A program made the translations under genes and the position numbers. A DNA stretch of 64,000 nt from positions 2,170,001 to 2,234,000 of the forward strand of contig JAUTDP010000007.1 in assembly GCA_033439795.1 (NCBI GenBank), written 5' to 3'. Below are positions 22,001 through 32,933 of this stretch, piece after piece (positions within the stretch are counted from its first letter, which is position 1; each line of letters begins with the position of its first letter). The stretch comes from Sordaria brevicollis. Taxonomy: Eukaryota > Ascomycota > Sordariomycetes > Sordariales > Sordariaceae. The notes below the pieces were generated by a model, which saw only the letters and a list, made by a program, of their open reading frames with translations, had not been told where the DNA came from and searched no databases.

Positions 22001-22850
22001 CATCTGCCCACCCAACGAGGTGCGGAAAGTTCAACAACCACTCCCACCAGTGCACCAGTCTCTCCTCCAGTCCGCGGTGGCACCCCCAGTCTCGTTGGAG
22101 TCGTTGCCCATATCAAAGCCGGGAACCAAGCGCTTAGAAAACATGGCGATTGGAAGGATCTCGCGCAGATTGCCCTACAGTCGGAAAGGATGGGTCCAGT
22201 CCAGCAAGGGTGCACCACACAAGCAATGAAGGGCTGCATCTCCACGGCGCTGTTCTTCTTCACACTCCTCCACTTCTGATCAGATCAGTGACTTTCTTTC
22301 CTTGGGTAGCATCGGTCTTTATGCCCGCCTGTGAGCCGTTATTCGTCCGGGTGTAAGAAACTGAAGCGTGTGAAGCTTTTTGGGAGTGAGAAGAAGCGGG
22401 AAGGACACTGTGTAAGGCGTATGGACGCGGACACCCACGGCAGGGCACGACCACATGGTCAAACAAATATGTATCGAGGGGGCCCAGTCTCTCGTGCCCG
22501 GTGACAAAACCTTCTTGTTTCTGTTCCGACGGGTTGGTTCTTCTATCGACCTTTATTACCGCCCCGAACGGTCCTGTCCCTGCTCTCTGCTCCCGGGAGC
22601 CGTTGATGCCATTGTTGGTTTGTCTGTTGACAGATCCGTGGGTTTGAGGTTTTCCGTTTTTGTTTGATCTGTGATCATGTCTCGGTAGCAGGTCGACTGC
22701 CATTTTTTTGTGATACCCCTATTGACCTTGAGCTGGTTGTTCATCGACTTCAACGAAGACGAGGAGGAAAGAAGATCGACGATTGCTACGAATAACGGAC
22801 CATTACGCCGGGAATAGCTTTGTTGTATCCTCAGGAGCATATTATCAGAT
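19076..22850. other. 3.8-kb region without a confident gene
   Basis: Composition is normal. The stretch 19,860-20,300 is CAA/CT-rich and resembles a fungal transcript leader; it is followed by a 24-codon open frame at 20,301 (listed separately). Open frames of 100-150 codons at 21,519-22,263 overlap on both strands and show no family resemblance. The last few hundred bases before 22,851 are the leader of the next gene. Confidence 0.45.
20301..20375 (+). CDS. Candidate 24-residue peptide after a leader-like region
   Basis: ATG at 20,301 opens a frame of 24 codons ending TGA. The product starts MPTKGGAAFEKIQKKAAEIK and ends KSGC: strongly basic, likely an amphipathic helix. It follows about 400 bp that looks like a fungal 5' leader, and is followed by a long tail without open frames. 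It could be a small protein gene, the end of a spliced gene whose other exons I missed, or chance. I do not recognise it. Confidence 0.3.
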   Translation: MPTKGGAAFEKIQKKAAEIKKSGC

Positions 22851-25135
22851 ATGTCGACAGCAACAACAACAACACAGGCGGGAGGAGGGTTCTCCCTCTT
22901 CCCCAATACCAACGTCACACCGAGACCACCTTCAAGACCGTCGAGAGCTGCGACACCTCAAGGCCGACCTTCAACATCAACAGAACCATCATCATCCCGG
23001 GAGACAGGAAGGCAATCGCCAATGGGACGGGGAGCACCACGAGAAGGGAAGCAAAGGTCAGCTTCGCACTCCAACCACCACTCCAACAACCCTTGGCAGT
23101 CAGCGCTAGACTCGGCTCGACAGCAGCGAGAATATCGGGAGCAACAACAAGCCCAGGAGCAGCAAACACAGCGACAACCAGCAGTTGAGAGCATGCCATC
23201 AGCCGATCCAATAGTCGAAACCAGTGTTGCTGCGCCCATATCCGAAGCAGACGCACCTCCACGATGCGAAACAACTCTGTCTGAGGCAGAGACACTGGTC
23301 GGTCAGCAAAGTAGGGGTACACGAAGCTCAATCGCGAAACCGCCGATTACATATGCTCCTGGACCTTCGAACTCGAGCGCAGCAGCGGTAGCTGTAGCAG
23401 CTCCTACCGCCGTTCCCGAACAACCACTACCGCCACCGCCACCACCAGCTGCCATTCGGTCGATATTCCCACGATACAACCCAGAAGTACCTCTAGACCG
23501 CCAGGACTACTATCCAACTCAAGCCAGCCCTACACACATCCCCCAGTCCGCAATCAGCAGACCTATGTACTCAGCTCGCGACACCGACCAGCAAAGTGTA
23601 GCTGGCACCAATGCTGCTGGTACGAATGGCGGCCCTACAAATCCCCGAAGCCGGCCGGTAGCCAACCCGTCCGTGACCTCCGGATCAGTAGCCAACCAAC
23701 GATGGCCAGTAACGCGCAGCCATGAGCCACCCGTGACACCAACAGTCAACACGACCGAGGAGCTCCGCGGGCTCTGGAAGGCCGCCAACGGATGGCGAGC
23801 CACACAGCTCGAAGGCCGGAAATACTGTCTGAAGATGGCATCGGACGCCTACGCGCCCGTCTACACACTCTCCTCGTCTTCCAACCAGCCCTTCTACTGC
23901 CTGCGCGTGGACCCAACGTCAGCCTCTGCCCTGGTCTCTCTCTCGCGGTACGATCCCAACAAGACCTTCAAGGGCGACAAGTCCACCAGCGCAGCGGTGG
24001 GCATCTCCGCCGCCTCGGCCGTGGCCTCTTCCGCTTCTTCCACCTCTTCCGCCTCCTCATCGCCTGTCCCGGGAGCCCGCGCCTCATCCAGCACGCCCTC
24101 CCCACGCCCTTCATCCGTCTTCTCCCGCAACCCTGACGGCTCCGGCGGGGCACTAGGGCTGGGCGGTGCCAACAGCAAGAGCACCAAGACCAAGAAGCAT
24201 GACGCCAAGCACTGGCAGGAAGTCATCTCTACGACTCTGGAAGCCGCCGTGCGCAAGCAACCGCCCAACGACGGGCTAGTCGCGCAATTATGGCCTTTAA
24301 CCGCCGCACGCCTAGCTACCGACCGAGCCACCACCGACGCAGCCACGGTCGCGGCCGCCGAGAACGAGTGCGGCAGGCTGGTGTGGGACTCAGACAGCGG
24401 GAACCACTACCTGGTGCACCCGTCGCTGGCCATGCCGTTCTGCATCACAGTCGAGCGCAACGCGGCGTATAGCAGGACCGAGTACACGCTCGAGCACATC
24501 GAGTCGCCCAACCACCTGGGCCGGCTGACGCGGGACGGCACGGGCCAGGGGTGGTTGGAGATAGATACGGCGATCGCGAGCCACGTCGAGGCCGTTTATC
24601 TGGTTGATGTGGCTATTGCGGCGCTGGTGCTGGTGGCGCACGCGGACGAGCAGTTTATTCGCGTCGAGACGTTTGAGCCGCCGCCTGCGGTGTTTGGGGG
24701 TCCTCCTGGCGCGAGCGGTGCTGGAGGAGGTGGAAGCCAGAGGTCGAGCCTGGCCGAGTCGTTGTCGTCTGCGCTGAGAAGGAACACCTCGGAGGAGAAG
24801 AATGGTGGTGGGAAAGAAAGCAAAAAGAAAAAGCAGAAGGATCTGGTCAACGGGATCAAAACCCGCGTGGAGCAGTTCGAACTCGATATCGAGGCGCAGG
24901 TGAATGCGGATCTGAAGGCCAAGAACGAGAAGATGCCCGGTTGCACGAGGGGGCTGATTGCCGTCTTGAAGTTTGCGTTCAAGGCTATTATCTGGTGCGC
25001 GACGCTGGTGTTTAAGGTGTTTATGCTGTTCATCAAAGGATGCGGTAAGTGCACAATGTCCTGAACAAAAGTGATGGAAGAATGTGACTAACGAGTTATT
25101 TGGCGATTATAGAACGAGGAGCACGCTGGAATTAA
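22851..25135 (+). CDS. Tail-anchored protein of unknown function, Pro/Ser-rich N-terminus
   Basis: Two exons, 22851-25044 and 25113-25135, give 738 residues. The 68-bp intron has a GTAAGT donor and a clear branch site (GACTAACG); the second exon encodes only ERGARWN and the stop. Residues 1-300 are disordered, with Pro, Ser, Gln and Ala runs. A conserved-looking globular part follows in two pieces, about 300-370 (LRGLWKAANGWRATQLEGRK) and 440-600 (including KHWQEVISTTLEAAVRKQPP and LVHPSLAMPFCITVERNAAY), separated by a Ser/Ala-rich linker. A basic stretch (KESKKKKQKD) precedes a C-terminal hydrophobic segment (about 700-725), leaving only a dozen residues after it, as in tail-anchored membrane proteins. 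No enzyme motif is visible; function unknown. Confidence 0.87.
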
Positions 25136-25565
25136 ACCACGATATAACTTGGCAATACCCCAGGAAGGAACAACAGTAAAGTTGACGGTTGGATGTGTCT
25201 CGGGAAGGAAGACTCATGTTGATATGGATATCATGAAAAAGGTGTATATTTTTCCACTTCTTCTTTCAGGCGTTTGTGATGATGGGGCGGGTATTATTGT
25301 GGTTGGTATTTTGCATCATCATCAGCAACCGCAGCAAAACAGCACCCAAAGTAGCTATGGAAAGCTACCCAGCTGTTTCTTCTTTTAGACGGCCTTTGGA
25401 ATGAAACCCTCAGAGGGGAAACTATTTGTGATGTGTCGTCAAATCGCTCCTCGAGAAAGATGTATGAACCCAGTGAATAACGAAACAAGGAAAAGATGAA
25501 ACCCGACAGTAAGAAATGCAATAGAGAGGGAAAAGGGAAACGGAAACCTGCCGAGTCCAGCCCGT
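25136..25565. other. Convergent intergenic region
   Basis: 3' flanks of the tail-anchored protein gene (+) and UTP11 (-). It is AT-richer, with no coding pattern. Confidence 0.6.
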
Positions 25566-26467
25566 TCACCTCTTTCTCTCCTTGACCTTGATCCTCCTGC
25601 CGGATTTTGTGATGCCGCCAGACGTCCGTGTCTTTGCCATCTTGGCCTGTGTAATCTCCAGCTCCGTCTCAGCATCCTGAAGAGCCTTGAGCTTCTTCTT
25701 GGCCTGCTTGAGCCTGTTCTGCAATCTCGCCAGGTTTCGTGCTTTCCGATCCGCCTCCTTTGCCTTTTGCTCGTCCTCTTCCGAATCGTAGTCTTGCATC
25801 ATTTCCTGGTCGTCCGCCTCTTGTAGTTTTTGCTTGCGCTCCTCGGCCGCGTCGAAGAAAACGATCTTCTTGGGTACTGTCCTCCCGCTCGAGCTCTTCT
25901 TCTTCTTGCTCTTGCCGCCCATGTCCTCGTCGAAGTCATCGAAATCGTCCTCGTCATCGTCGCTGTCGTCCTCCACATCGGCACCACCGGCAAGAATGAC
26001 TCTCTCCATCAGCTCGCGCACCTCCTTGGCCGCCACGTTTCGCATCGTCCGCAGATAACCCAGATCCTGTGTCTTGAGCAGGCGCACCGTCTCCACGTCC
26101 ATGGCCTTGTTGCCGCGATCGCCCTCGACTGTGCCGGTAAAGTTCTTCTTCTTGCCGTCGAAGGTGATGGCCGAACCGGGTCCCTTGCGGGACATCATGC
26201 CGAAGTAGAATTCATCCTCGTTCTTCTCGGCGACCTTTTGGCGCAACGACTTGAGCACTTCCTGCTTCTTCTTGTAGTCCTTGGCACGCTTCTGGTAGTC
26301 CTTCTTCTTTTCGAGGAGACCGAGGCGTTGGCGTTCGAGAGGCTGGGCACGCTCCTTGTGGGAGCGGCGCTGGATGCTGCAATTGGAAACAGAGCTGGTT
26401 AGTTATTGTTCGACAGGGGTTCTATGGAGAAAGACATTTTGGCTTACCTGTTTCGTAGCGACGACAT
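25566..26467 (-). CDS. UTP11: U3 snoRNP-associated protein Utp11
   Basis: Component of the small-subunit processome in the nucleolus, needed for 18S rRNA maturation. Two exons, 26467-26448 and 26376-25566, give 276 residues. Splicing gives the signature start [20 protein letters not shown], followed by [20 protein letters not shown] and FYFGMMSRK, all typical of Utp11. The middle carries an acidic run (about residues 135-155) and a [11 protein letters not shown] motif; the C-terminus is basic and coiled ([20 protein letters not shown]). The first exon encodes only six and two-thirds codons. The end of the MULE at 26,758 lies 290 bp upstream of the start codon, so the transposon sits in or next to the promoter. 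Confidence 0.96.
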
Positions 26468-26757
26468 GGTTGCTAACCGTCTGGAGTATGGGGCTGGGGA
26501 TATGAAATGGGATCCAGAAGAGACAAGCAAAACGGAAGATGGAATCAATCGAAGGAAGCAATGAAGGCGGCTGGAAAGTGACCTTGCTCTTGCCGCTGAA
26601 CGCTGTCTTCCACGCGCGGCATGGGTCCAAAATTTTGGAGGAGCCTGGACGTGCGATAAGCGATAAGAGATCGACCCCACTGACCGTCCGGGAAAAGGCC
26701 TGCAAGAGGGTGGGTCATGGTAGCCTTGGCGACGGGAAAGGTTCCGGGCCTTCCAAG
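26468..26757. promoter_or_regulatory. UTP11 promoter region abutting a transposon end
   Basis: 290 bp of unique, normal-composition sequence between the UTP11 start codon and the target duplication of the MULE. I see no specific motif; the promoter role is inferred from position only. Confidence 0.4.
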
Positions 26758-26827
26758 CGACCCGCTTAAATCCACTGTGTCCCGTGCTTAAATCCCCTGT
26801 ACCCACCTACTCACGTGCCTTATCCCC
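26758..26827 (+). repeat. Left terminal inverted repeat of MULE
   Basis: 70 bp of normal base composition. It contains GCTTAAATCC twice, about 20 bp apart, which could be transposase-binding sites. It matches the right end in inverse orientation. Confidence 0.88.
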
Positions 26828-29800
26828 CTACTAGAAAGGCTCGGCCATATCGCTTATACTATAATTTTAGTAATAGTAATATCGGGTAACCTATTCCTTA
26901 ATAATCTTTACTATATAATTAAAGCTATATATATCGCTATTACCGTTATACAATATAATATATTACTAAAGTAAACTATAATATTAAGGGGTTGAGGGAG
27001 GGTAGTATATTAATTAGCCGTTCGTCCTATATAGATGCTTAAAATTATCGATTTAATTAATTCCCTTATAAAGGCCCGCGCGCCCAATTTAAATTTTAAA
27101 ATTACTACGGTTATAAAGTTCGAAAAACTATCCCCTCCCCCCTGCCTTCCTATTAAGAAGGAGGTTAATAAATTCTATTTCCTTATAATTACGGTTATAA
27201 TTAAAGAAGTAGAGGATTATACTGTAGAAGCTTCGCCTATTAACGAATTGGATAGCCGTATTTAATTAATATTCGATATACTCCTCTTCGAAATTAAAAA
27301 AAAGGCTTATAATTCTAAATTTACTATTATTAAGAGGAGGTTTAATAATTACCTTAAGAGCGTATTATAATAGTATAATTTCGAATATTTTAAAAACGAG
27401 CCGGTAAATAATAGAGGGAAAAATCCTACCGTATTTATTAAAAAATCGAGAAAATCCTAAATAAAGAAAAAAGATTATTAATAAAAGGCGAAGACTATAT
27501 AATTAGCGGCAATTAACCGCTAGTCTTTTATTATATAATACCTTTATTACTATTATCCTCTAAATTTAAAAATCGCCGTTTATAACGCTACTAACCGTTA
27601 TATTAATTATATTAAAAATATTAATATAAATATTATTCGCCACGTATACTAATTAAAGATTACTTTTTTAAATATTACGTCGATTTTGCGTAACGAATTT
27701 CCTAATATTAAAATCGGTTGTATAAATATTTTTAACGCTTTAAAAATAGACCGGGAGAATAAAATTGGCGCTTTTATTCCTATTTAATAATTCGTTAATG
27801 CGTTAATTACTATTAAGGGAATTACTGCCTTCGAAGTTTATTATAAGGGTAGTAAATTAAAGGGTATAATTAATAGGGTATTCTAAATATATAATTAGAG
27901 TATTAAATAATTAGGAAAAAACTTAGAGGTTTAGAATTTTAATTATATATATAAAATTAACCGTTTTAATATACCTCTATTATAAATCTATAAAATTACC
28001 TCCTTTTATATTATTTTTAATATTAAATATTATTTATTTAATAGAAAAACCGAAGTAAATTTTACTTAGGTCTTCGAATAATTTAAAAACTTTATTACTA
28101 TTAAAGGGATCCCTTTATTTAAAATTATTATTACTAATTTTAATAAAGGATATAAAAGGGTTATAAAAGTAATTTTTAATAACGCGCAATACTAACTCTA
28201 CTTATAGTATATTTTAAAAAACGTTACGTTCAATATTAAGAAAAAAATAGGTTAATTCTCTTAATAAAACGGTATTTAGCAAATAAAATAATAATAAAAA
28301 CTATTTATAGGACGATATTAATAATAATAATACTAATAATTATAAATTCTTATTTAATATTATTATTAAATTTTTCGATAAAGGAAATTATATATTATAT
28401 TTAAGTAATTTAATAAAGAATCCCCAATTAAAACGGCTTATTAATTATATTCTTAAGAATAACCCGTAAAAGAGGTAATAACTAATTAACGCGGATAGTA
28501 TTTTAATAACGTAGCGCGCAATTATATATATTAATAAAGAGGAAAAATTCTAATAAAAATAAGAAACTCTTAAATATAAATTTAATAATTAATAAAATAA
28601 GTACAATTTATTATCATATTGATAATTAAATTAATAATTAATTTTACGTTTTTTATTAAATATTATTACTTATTTATTAAATACGTATATCCCTATAAAG
28701 TACGAATTTACTAACTTTATTATTAAAATGTATCCTAATTTTGGTATTAAAATTACGAATTATATAAAAGGTATATATAAATTATTAAAATCCTTATTCA
28801 AGAACCGCCGCCTCAATTTCAACCAATTATTTAATATTATCGAAGAAACGCTCTCCCGCGTTAAAGAAACCTTCTAATTGTAGTACGCTACGTAAATTTC
28901 GAAGAAGGTTACTAAATACTCCTATAAAATCTTTACTAAATTACGGTATTTTACTAATTTTATTACCTTCGATTTAATAATTCGTTAATTATAATTTATA
29001 TAAAAGGCTATTACGAATAAGAGGGTAGTAATTAATTATAGCGGGGATTTTCGAATACAATTTAATTTACTTTATTAATATAAAATATTATAATTCTTAT
29101 ATATTAATAAATTATTCGAATTCGATTATATTAATTATTATTAATATTTAAAACCTAAGGAGGTAAGGGTTACCTCCCTTATTATTTCCCTATATTAATT
29201 ACCTCCTATTAACTTTTATATTATTACTAGCCGTTAATTATAAAATTTGTAAATATATATAAGGAAAGAGATCCTAAACCGGTCCTTAATAAATACTAAT
29301 AATATACCTTATAAATAAAGAATAATAATTAACCTATTCCTATTATAACGGTTAATACTACATCTTCGAATATACGTTATAAATTTACTTACAATACCTA
29401 ACTACCGCTACGCAAAAAGTTAAAAATAACGAAGGTAATAGCCGTTTAAATAATTATTTAAATTCGAAAGGACTTTTAGGGTATTAAAAAAGTAGCCTCG
29501 AATTTACTATCGATTATAAATACCTTTACAAAATAATAGGCATAATTAAAAGAGGAATTAATAAAAGCGTAAATATTATAAGTATTATAGGCGCCGTTAA
29601 TATAATTAAAGTAATTAAAATATTAATAAGAGTAGGCGCTATATATTAATTCCTAACTCCCCCCCTCTTCTTAATAATAAATATAATAATTAAAATATAA
29701 CGTTATATCTTCCCAATAAATATTCCCTCCCTCCTCTATACTAATATACCTTTAATAAAAAATTTAATAAAGAATTATTTACTACCCAAACCTACTAATA

Positions 29801-30090
29801 TAATTATTTATATAAAATTACTTTATATAATTAATTATAGGGATTTAATAATAATTCCCCTAGTAGGAGGAGTAATACCCCTAATAATAGGAGGAAGAGT
29901 AGTACCCCCCTTATAAGGGCTAATTACAATAAATTAATATAGTTTTTATTATTTTACGTAATATTATCTCTCTATTAGAACCGCCCTATTTTATTTATTC
30001 GTATAATTTCGATTATAGTATTTTTAGTAGCTATAGTACGTAGATGTCAATTTGTAGTAGATTTGTATAGCGTTAATATACGCTGATATA

Positions 30091-30160
30091 GGGGATAAGG
30101 CACGTAAGTAGGTGGGTACAGGGGATTTAAGCACGGGACACAGTGGATTTAAGCGGCTCG
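30091..30160 (-). repeat. Right terminal inverted repeat of MULE
   Basis: Inverse copy of the left end. Differences are a G/C change at the fourth base, one C/T change in TACTCACG versus TACTTACG, and divergence at the inner edge. Confidence 0.88.
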
Positions 30161-31013
30161 CTTCCAAGCATGAATTGGAGATCCACTAATCGGGTAGAGC
30201 ATGTGCTGTTTCACAGTTTCACAGTTGCCCTGGACTTCCACTTCGACTTGACTTCACTTTGTCCTTCTGAAGACGGGAGTCTGAATTCAGATGAAGTTTA
30301 ACATGGAACTCACCTCCACTTTGGAATCCTTCTCACATCGAACTCAGCTCTCAGCAGTAACCCGATGGTACTTTTATTACCCCAACAGGCAGAAAACATG
30401 TCTTCCACGCAAAACCTACCTCATCGGCAGTGTGTGCCGACCCTTCAACGCCATGCCCACTGTGCATCGATGCTATGCCTTTCTTGGGCAGCGGACCATC
30501 TGGAAATGACGTCTGTCTTTGCAAAGCCCACTTTCGTCTGAACCTCCCGGAGGCTTCGGTTCTAGATTCGAAGACTCTCCTATAAGACACTCGCCATCCA
30601 CGCGAAGCCTCAATGTTATCCTGGATGACGATCGGCAAGTGCCGAACGAGCAATGTCTCGCGGGAAAGGGGCTGGTATTTGTCTAAATGCTGAAGACACT
30701 TGGTGATGTCTCAAAGGCGTCACTGGGAGGAGACCGCACAACCAAGGTTCTGGGCATGCATACTTGGACTTTAATTTGGTCTTTGAAGCTCCGCCAACGC
30801 GCGGCCGGCATGATGGAAGCAGGTTTGACCCAGCTTCATACCCGGTGGTGGACATGGACAACTTGCGCAAGTGGTCCTGGCCGCCCGGTTTAGTCTTTTC
30901 CTTTGTCTTCCTCGCCGATGGAATGCATCTTGTCTCTTTGCTCCTCTTGAGTTTCCCTTTCCCTATCATACCCAGTGTTGGCACAGCGATGCGCCTACCT
31001 CTTCACCTAAACC
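30161..31013. other. Intergenic region upstream of GH47 gene
   Basis: Unique sequence starting with the right target duplication. It has several short open frames without coding character; the final 150 bp are pyrimidine-rich and are the likely leader of the mannosidase gene. Confidence 0.5.
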
Positions 31014-32933
31014 ATGACCTTTTTGGCGAGCGGTCGTAGACTTCAACGTCTCCTTCTCTTAGTTGTTTTCTTTCTTGTCTTTGGCTACCTTTCTTATCCC
31101 TCCTTGTCTCGGTCTCAGGGGTGGCGAGATGCAGAAGCATACGAAGAATATGTACCGACGAGCTTCAACTGGACGAGTCGGCCCATGAAGAATCCGATAC
31201 CCGAATCGTCACTTATACAGCTTCCCGAAGGCCAACCTCGTGAGCTACCGCGCATACAACACGCTTTTACTCAGGACGAACTCGACAAGGCGCATAACGA
31301 GACGCAATTTCAACGGAGGGATGCCGTCAGGAAGGCCGCTCAGAAATCATGGAAGTCCTACCGAGCTTTTGCCTGGCGACGTGACGAGCTCACTCCAGAG
31401 TCGCTAAGGGGAAAGGATAGCTTTGCCGGATGGGGTGCTACCTTGGTGGACTCACTCGATACTCTCTGGATTATGGGGTTGAGGGTGGAATTCGATGAAG
31501 CGGTGCGCGCGGTGGGAACCATCGACTGGAACAAGGCATCATCTTCGTATTGCAGCCTATTCGAAACAAATATCAGATATCTCGGCGGTCTGCTTTCAGC
31601 CTACGACTTAAGTGGGCAGGAAATCCTTCTAAAGAAAGCGGTTGAACTAGGCGACATGCTCTTTGCAGGCTTCGACACCCCTAACCACCTACCTGCGAAC
31701 TCATACAATTTCAAAAGGGCCAAGGATGGGAAGCTCACGGCCTCATCGCGCCAATCTCTTGCGGTTCTTGGATCCATGTCCATGGAATTCACCCGTCTCT
31801 CCCAGCTAACCGGCGATCCCAAGTACTATACCATCGTGGAGCAACTGAAAAGAGGACTTGAAAAGACCCAAGACCAAACAAACCTCCCCGGTCTCTGGCC
31901 AAAGTACATCGATCTCATAAAAGGACCCCGTCCTACATCCGACACACTCTTCACCCTCGGTGCCCAGGCCGATTCCGCCTACGAATACCTCTCCAAGACC
32001 TACCTGCTCCTTGGCGGCCTCGACCCTTCCTACAAAACGATGCACATCAAAGCTATGGACGCCGCCATCAAGCACCTCCTATTCCGGCCAATGCTTCCGT
32101 CAGACGATGACGACACTCCGTACGAAACTGGATCTCCTCCTCCAGACATATTATTCTCCGGCAACGCCGTATCTCACGAGCGCGATAAATCCAACCTCCA
32201 GCCGCGCGTCCAACACCTCGGTTGTTTCGCAGGCGGCATGTTTGCGCTCGGCGGTCGACTCTTTGACAGGCCCGACCACGTGGAAATCGGCGAGCAACTA
32301 GCCCGGGGTTGCGCGTGGGCGTACGAAGCCTTTTCCACCGGTATCATGCCCGAGGTCTCCGAGCTTGTTCCGTGCGAGAAGAAGGATGACACTGAACAAC
32401 AGGATCTCAATCAACATCAACAATGTCCCTGGAACGAAACCAGATATCGTATCGAGAAGAAGAAAGCCGCCGCTTTATCCAAAAGTTCTTCCAACTCCAC
32501 CCCAAAAGATATTAACAACGAAGACGAGCACAAAAAAACTCTCCCCAAACCCTTCACCAAAATTTCCGACCCGCGGTACTTCCTCCGGCCCGAAGCCATC
32601 GAATCCATCTTCATCCTGTACCGAATCACCGGCAAGAAGGACCTGCTGGATATCGCCTGGCGCATGTTCTCAGCCATCACAAAGGCGACCGAAACCAAGT
32701 TTGCGTTTTCGGCCATCGAGGATGTGCACCCCGTTGCGACTTATCCGGGACTGCAGCAGACGGTCAAGATGGACTCGATGGAGAGTTTCTGGCTGGCGGA
32801 GACGCTCAAGTATTTTTATCTCATCTTTAGTGATGAGCAGAAAATAAGCTTGAATGAGTGGGTGTTGAATACGGAGGCGCATCCTTTTAGGAGGCCGAAA
32901 CCTGAAGAATATGGGAGTGGTGGGTTGGAGTGA
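31014..32933 (+). CDS. GH47 class I alpha-1,2-mannosidase (type II membrane protein)
   Basis: Trims alpha-1,2-linked mannose from N-glycans in the ER or Golgi. A single exon gives 639 residues. A short basic N-terminus is followed by a membrane anchor at about residues 12-30 (RLLLLVVFFLVFGYLSYPSL), then a luminal stem and the GH47 barrel from about residue 90 to 620. Family landmarks include DSFAGWGATLVDSLDTLWIM, YFLRPEAIESIFILYRITG, MDSMESFWLAETLKYFYLIF and NTEAHPF, whose Thr coordinates the catalytic calcium. A low-complexity insert of about 45 residues (around 470-515, Lys, Ser and Asn rich) sits within the barrel sequence. The start has a good context (aaaccATGac). Which GH47 subgroup it belongs to cannot be decided by eye. 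Confidence 0.95.
   Translation: MTFLASGRRLQRLLLLVVFFLVFGYLSYPSLSRSQGWRDAEAYEEYVPTSFNWTSRPMKNPIPESSLIQLPEGQPRELPRIQHAFTQDELDKAHNETQFQRRDAVRKAAQKSWKSYRAFAWRRDELTPESLRGKDSFAGWGATLVDSLDTLWIMGLRVEFDEAVRAVGTIDWNKASSSYCSLFETNIRYLGGLLSAYDLSGQEILLKKAVELGDMLFAGFDTPNHLPANSYNFKRAKDGKLTASSRQSLAVLGSMSMEFTRLSQLTGDPKYYTIVEQLKRGLEKTQDQTNLPGLWPKYIDLIKGPRPTSDTLFTLGAQADSAYEYLSKTYLLLGGLDPSYKTMHIKAMDAAIKHLLFRPMLPSDDDDTPYETGSPPPDILFSGNAVSHERDKSNLQPRVQHLGCFAGGMFALGGRLFDRPDHVEIGEQLARGCAWAYEAFSTGIMPEVSELVPCEKKDDTEQQDLNQHQQCPWNETRYRIEKKKAAALSKSSSNSTPKDINNEDEHKKTLPKPFTKISDPRYFLRPEAIESIFILYRITGKKDLLDIAWRMFSAITKATETKFAFSAIEDVHPVATYPGLQQTVKMDSMESFWLAETLKYFYLIFSDEQKISLNEWVLNTEAHPFRRPKPEEYGSGGLE

Larger units (their letters stand above)
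26758..30160 (+). mobile_element. RIP-killed Mutator-like (MULE) DNA transposon with intact ends
   Basis: Terminal inverted repeats of about 70 bp at 26,758-26,827 and 30,091-30,160 differ at only a few positions. The direct repeat CTTCCAAG flanks the element at 26,750-26,757 and 30,161-30,168; a ninth base (C) also matches if the ends are drawn one base differently. The interior is extremely AT-rich with stops throughout, yet on the plus strand it still reads FNYIYKINRFNIPLL at about 27,937-27,985 (first Asp region), a decayed FT*VFE*FKNF near 28,060, and TNFNKGYKRVIKVIF then YILKNVTFNIKKK at about 28,132-28,250 (second Asp region). These match MULE transposases with RIP-type changes. The 3.4-kb size, long repeats and 8-9 bp duplication resemble fungal Hop-type MULEs. 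Confidence 0.88.

Noticed and set aside
21519..22263. Overlapping frames of 100-150 codons on both strands
   Set aside because: No codon bias, splice pattern or family similarity distinguishes any one of them.
27035..27265. 76-codon open frame inside the AT-rich block
   Set aside because: It lies within the RIP-mutated MULE; it is a chance survivor, not a gene.
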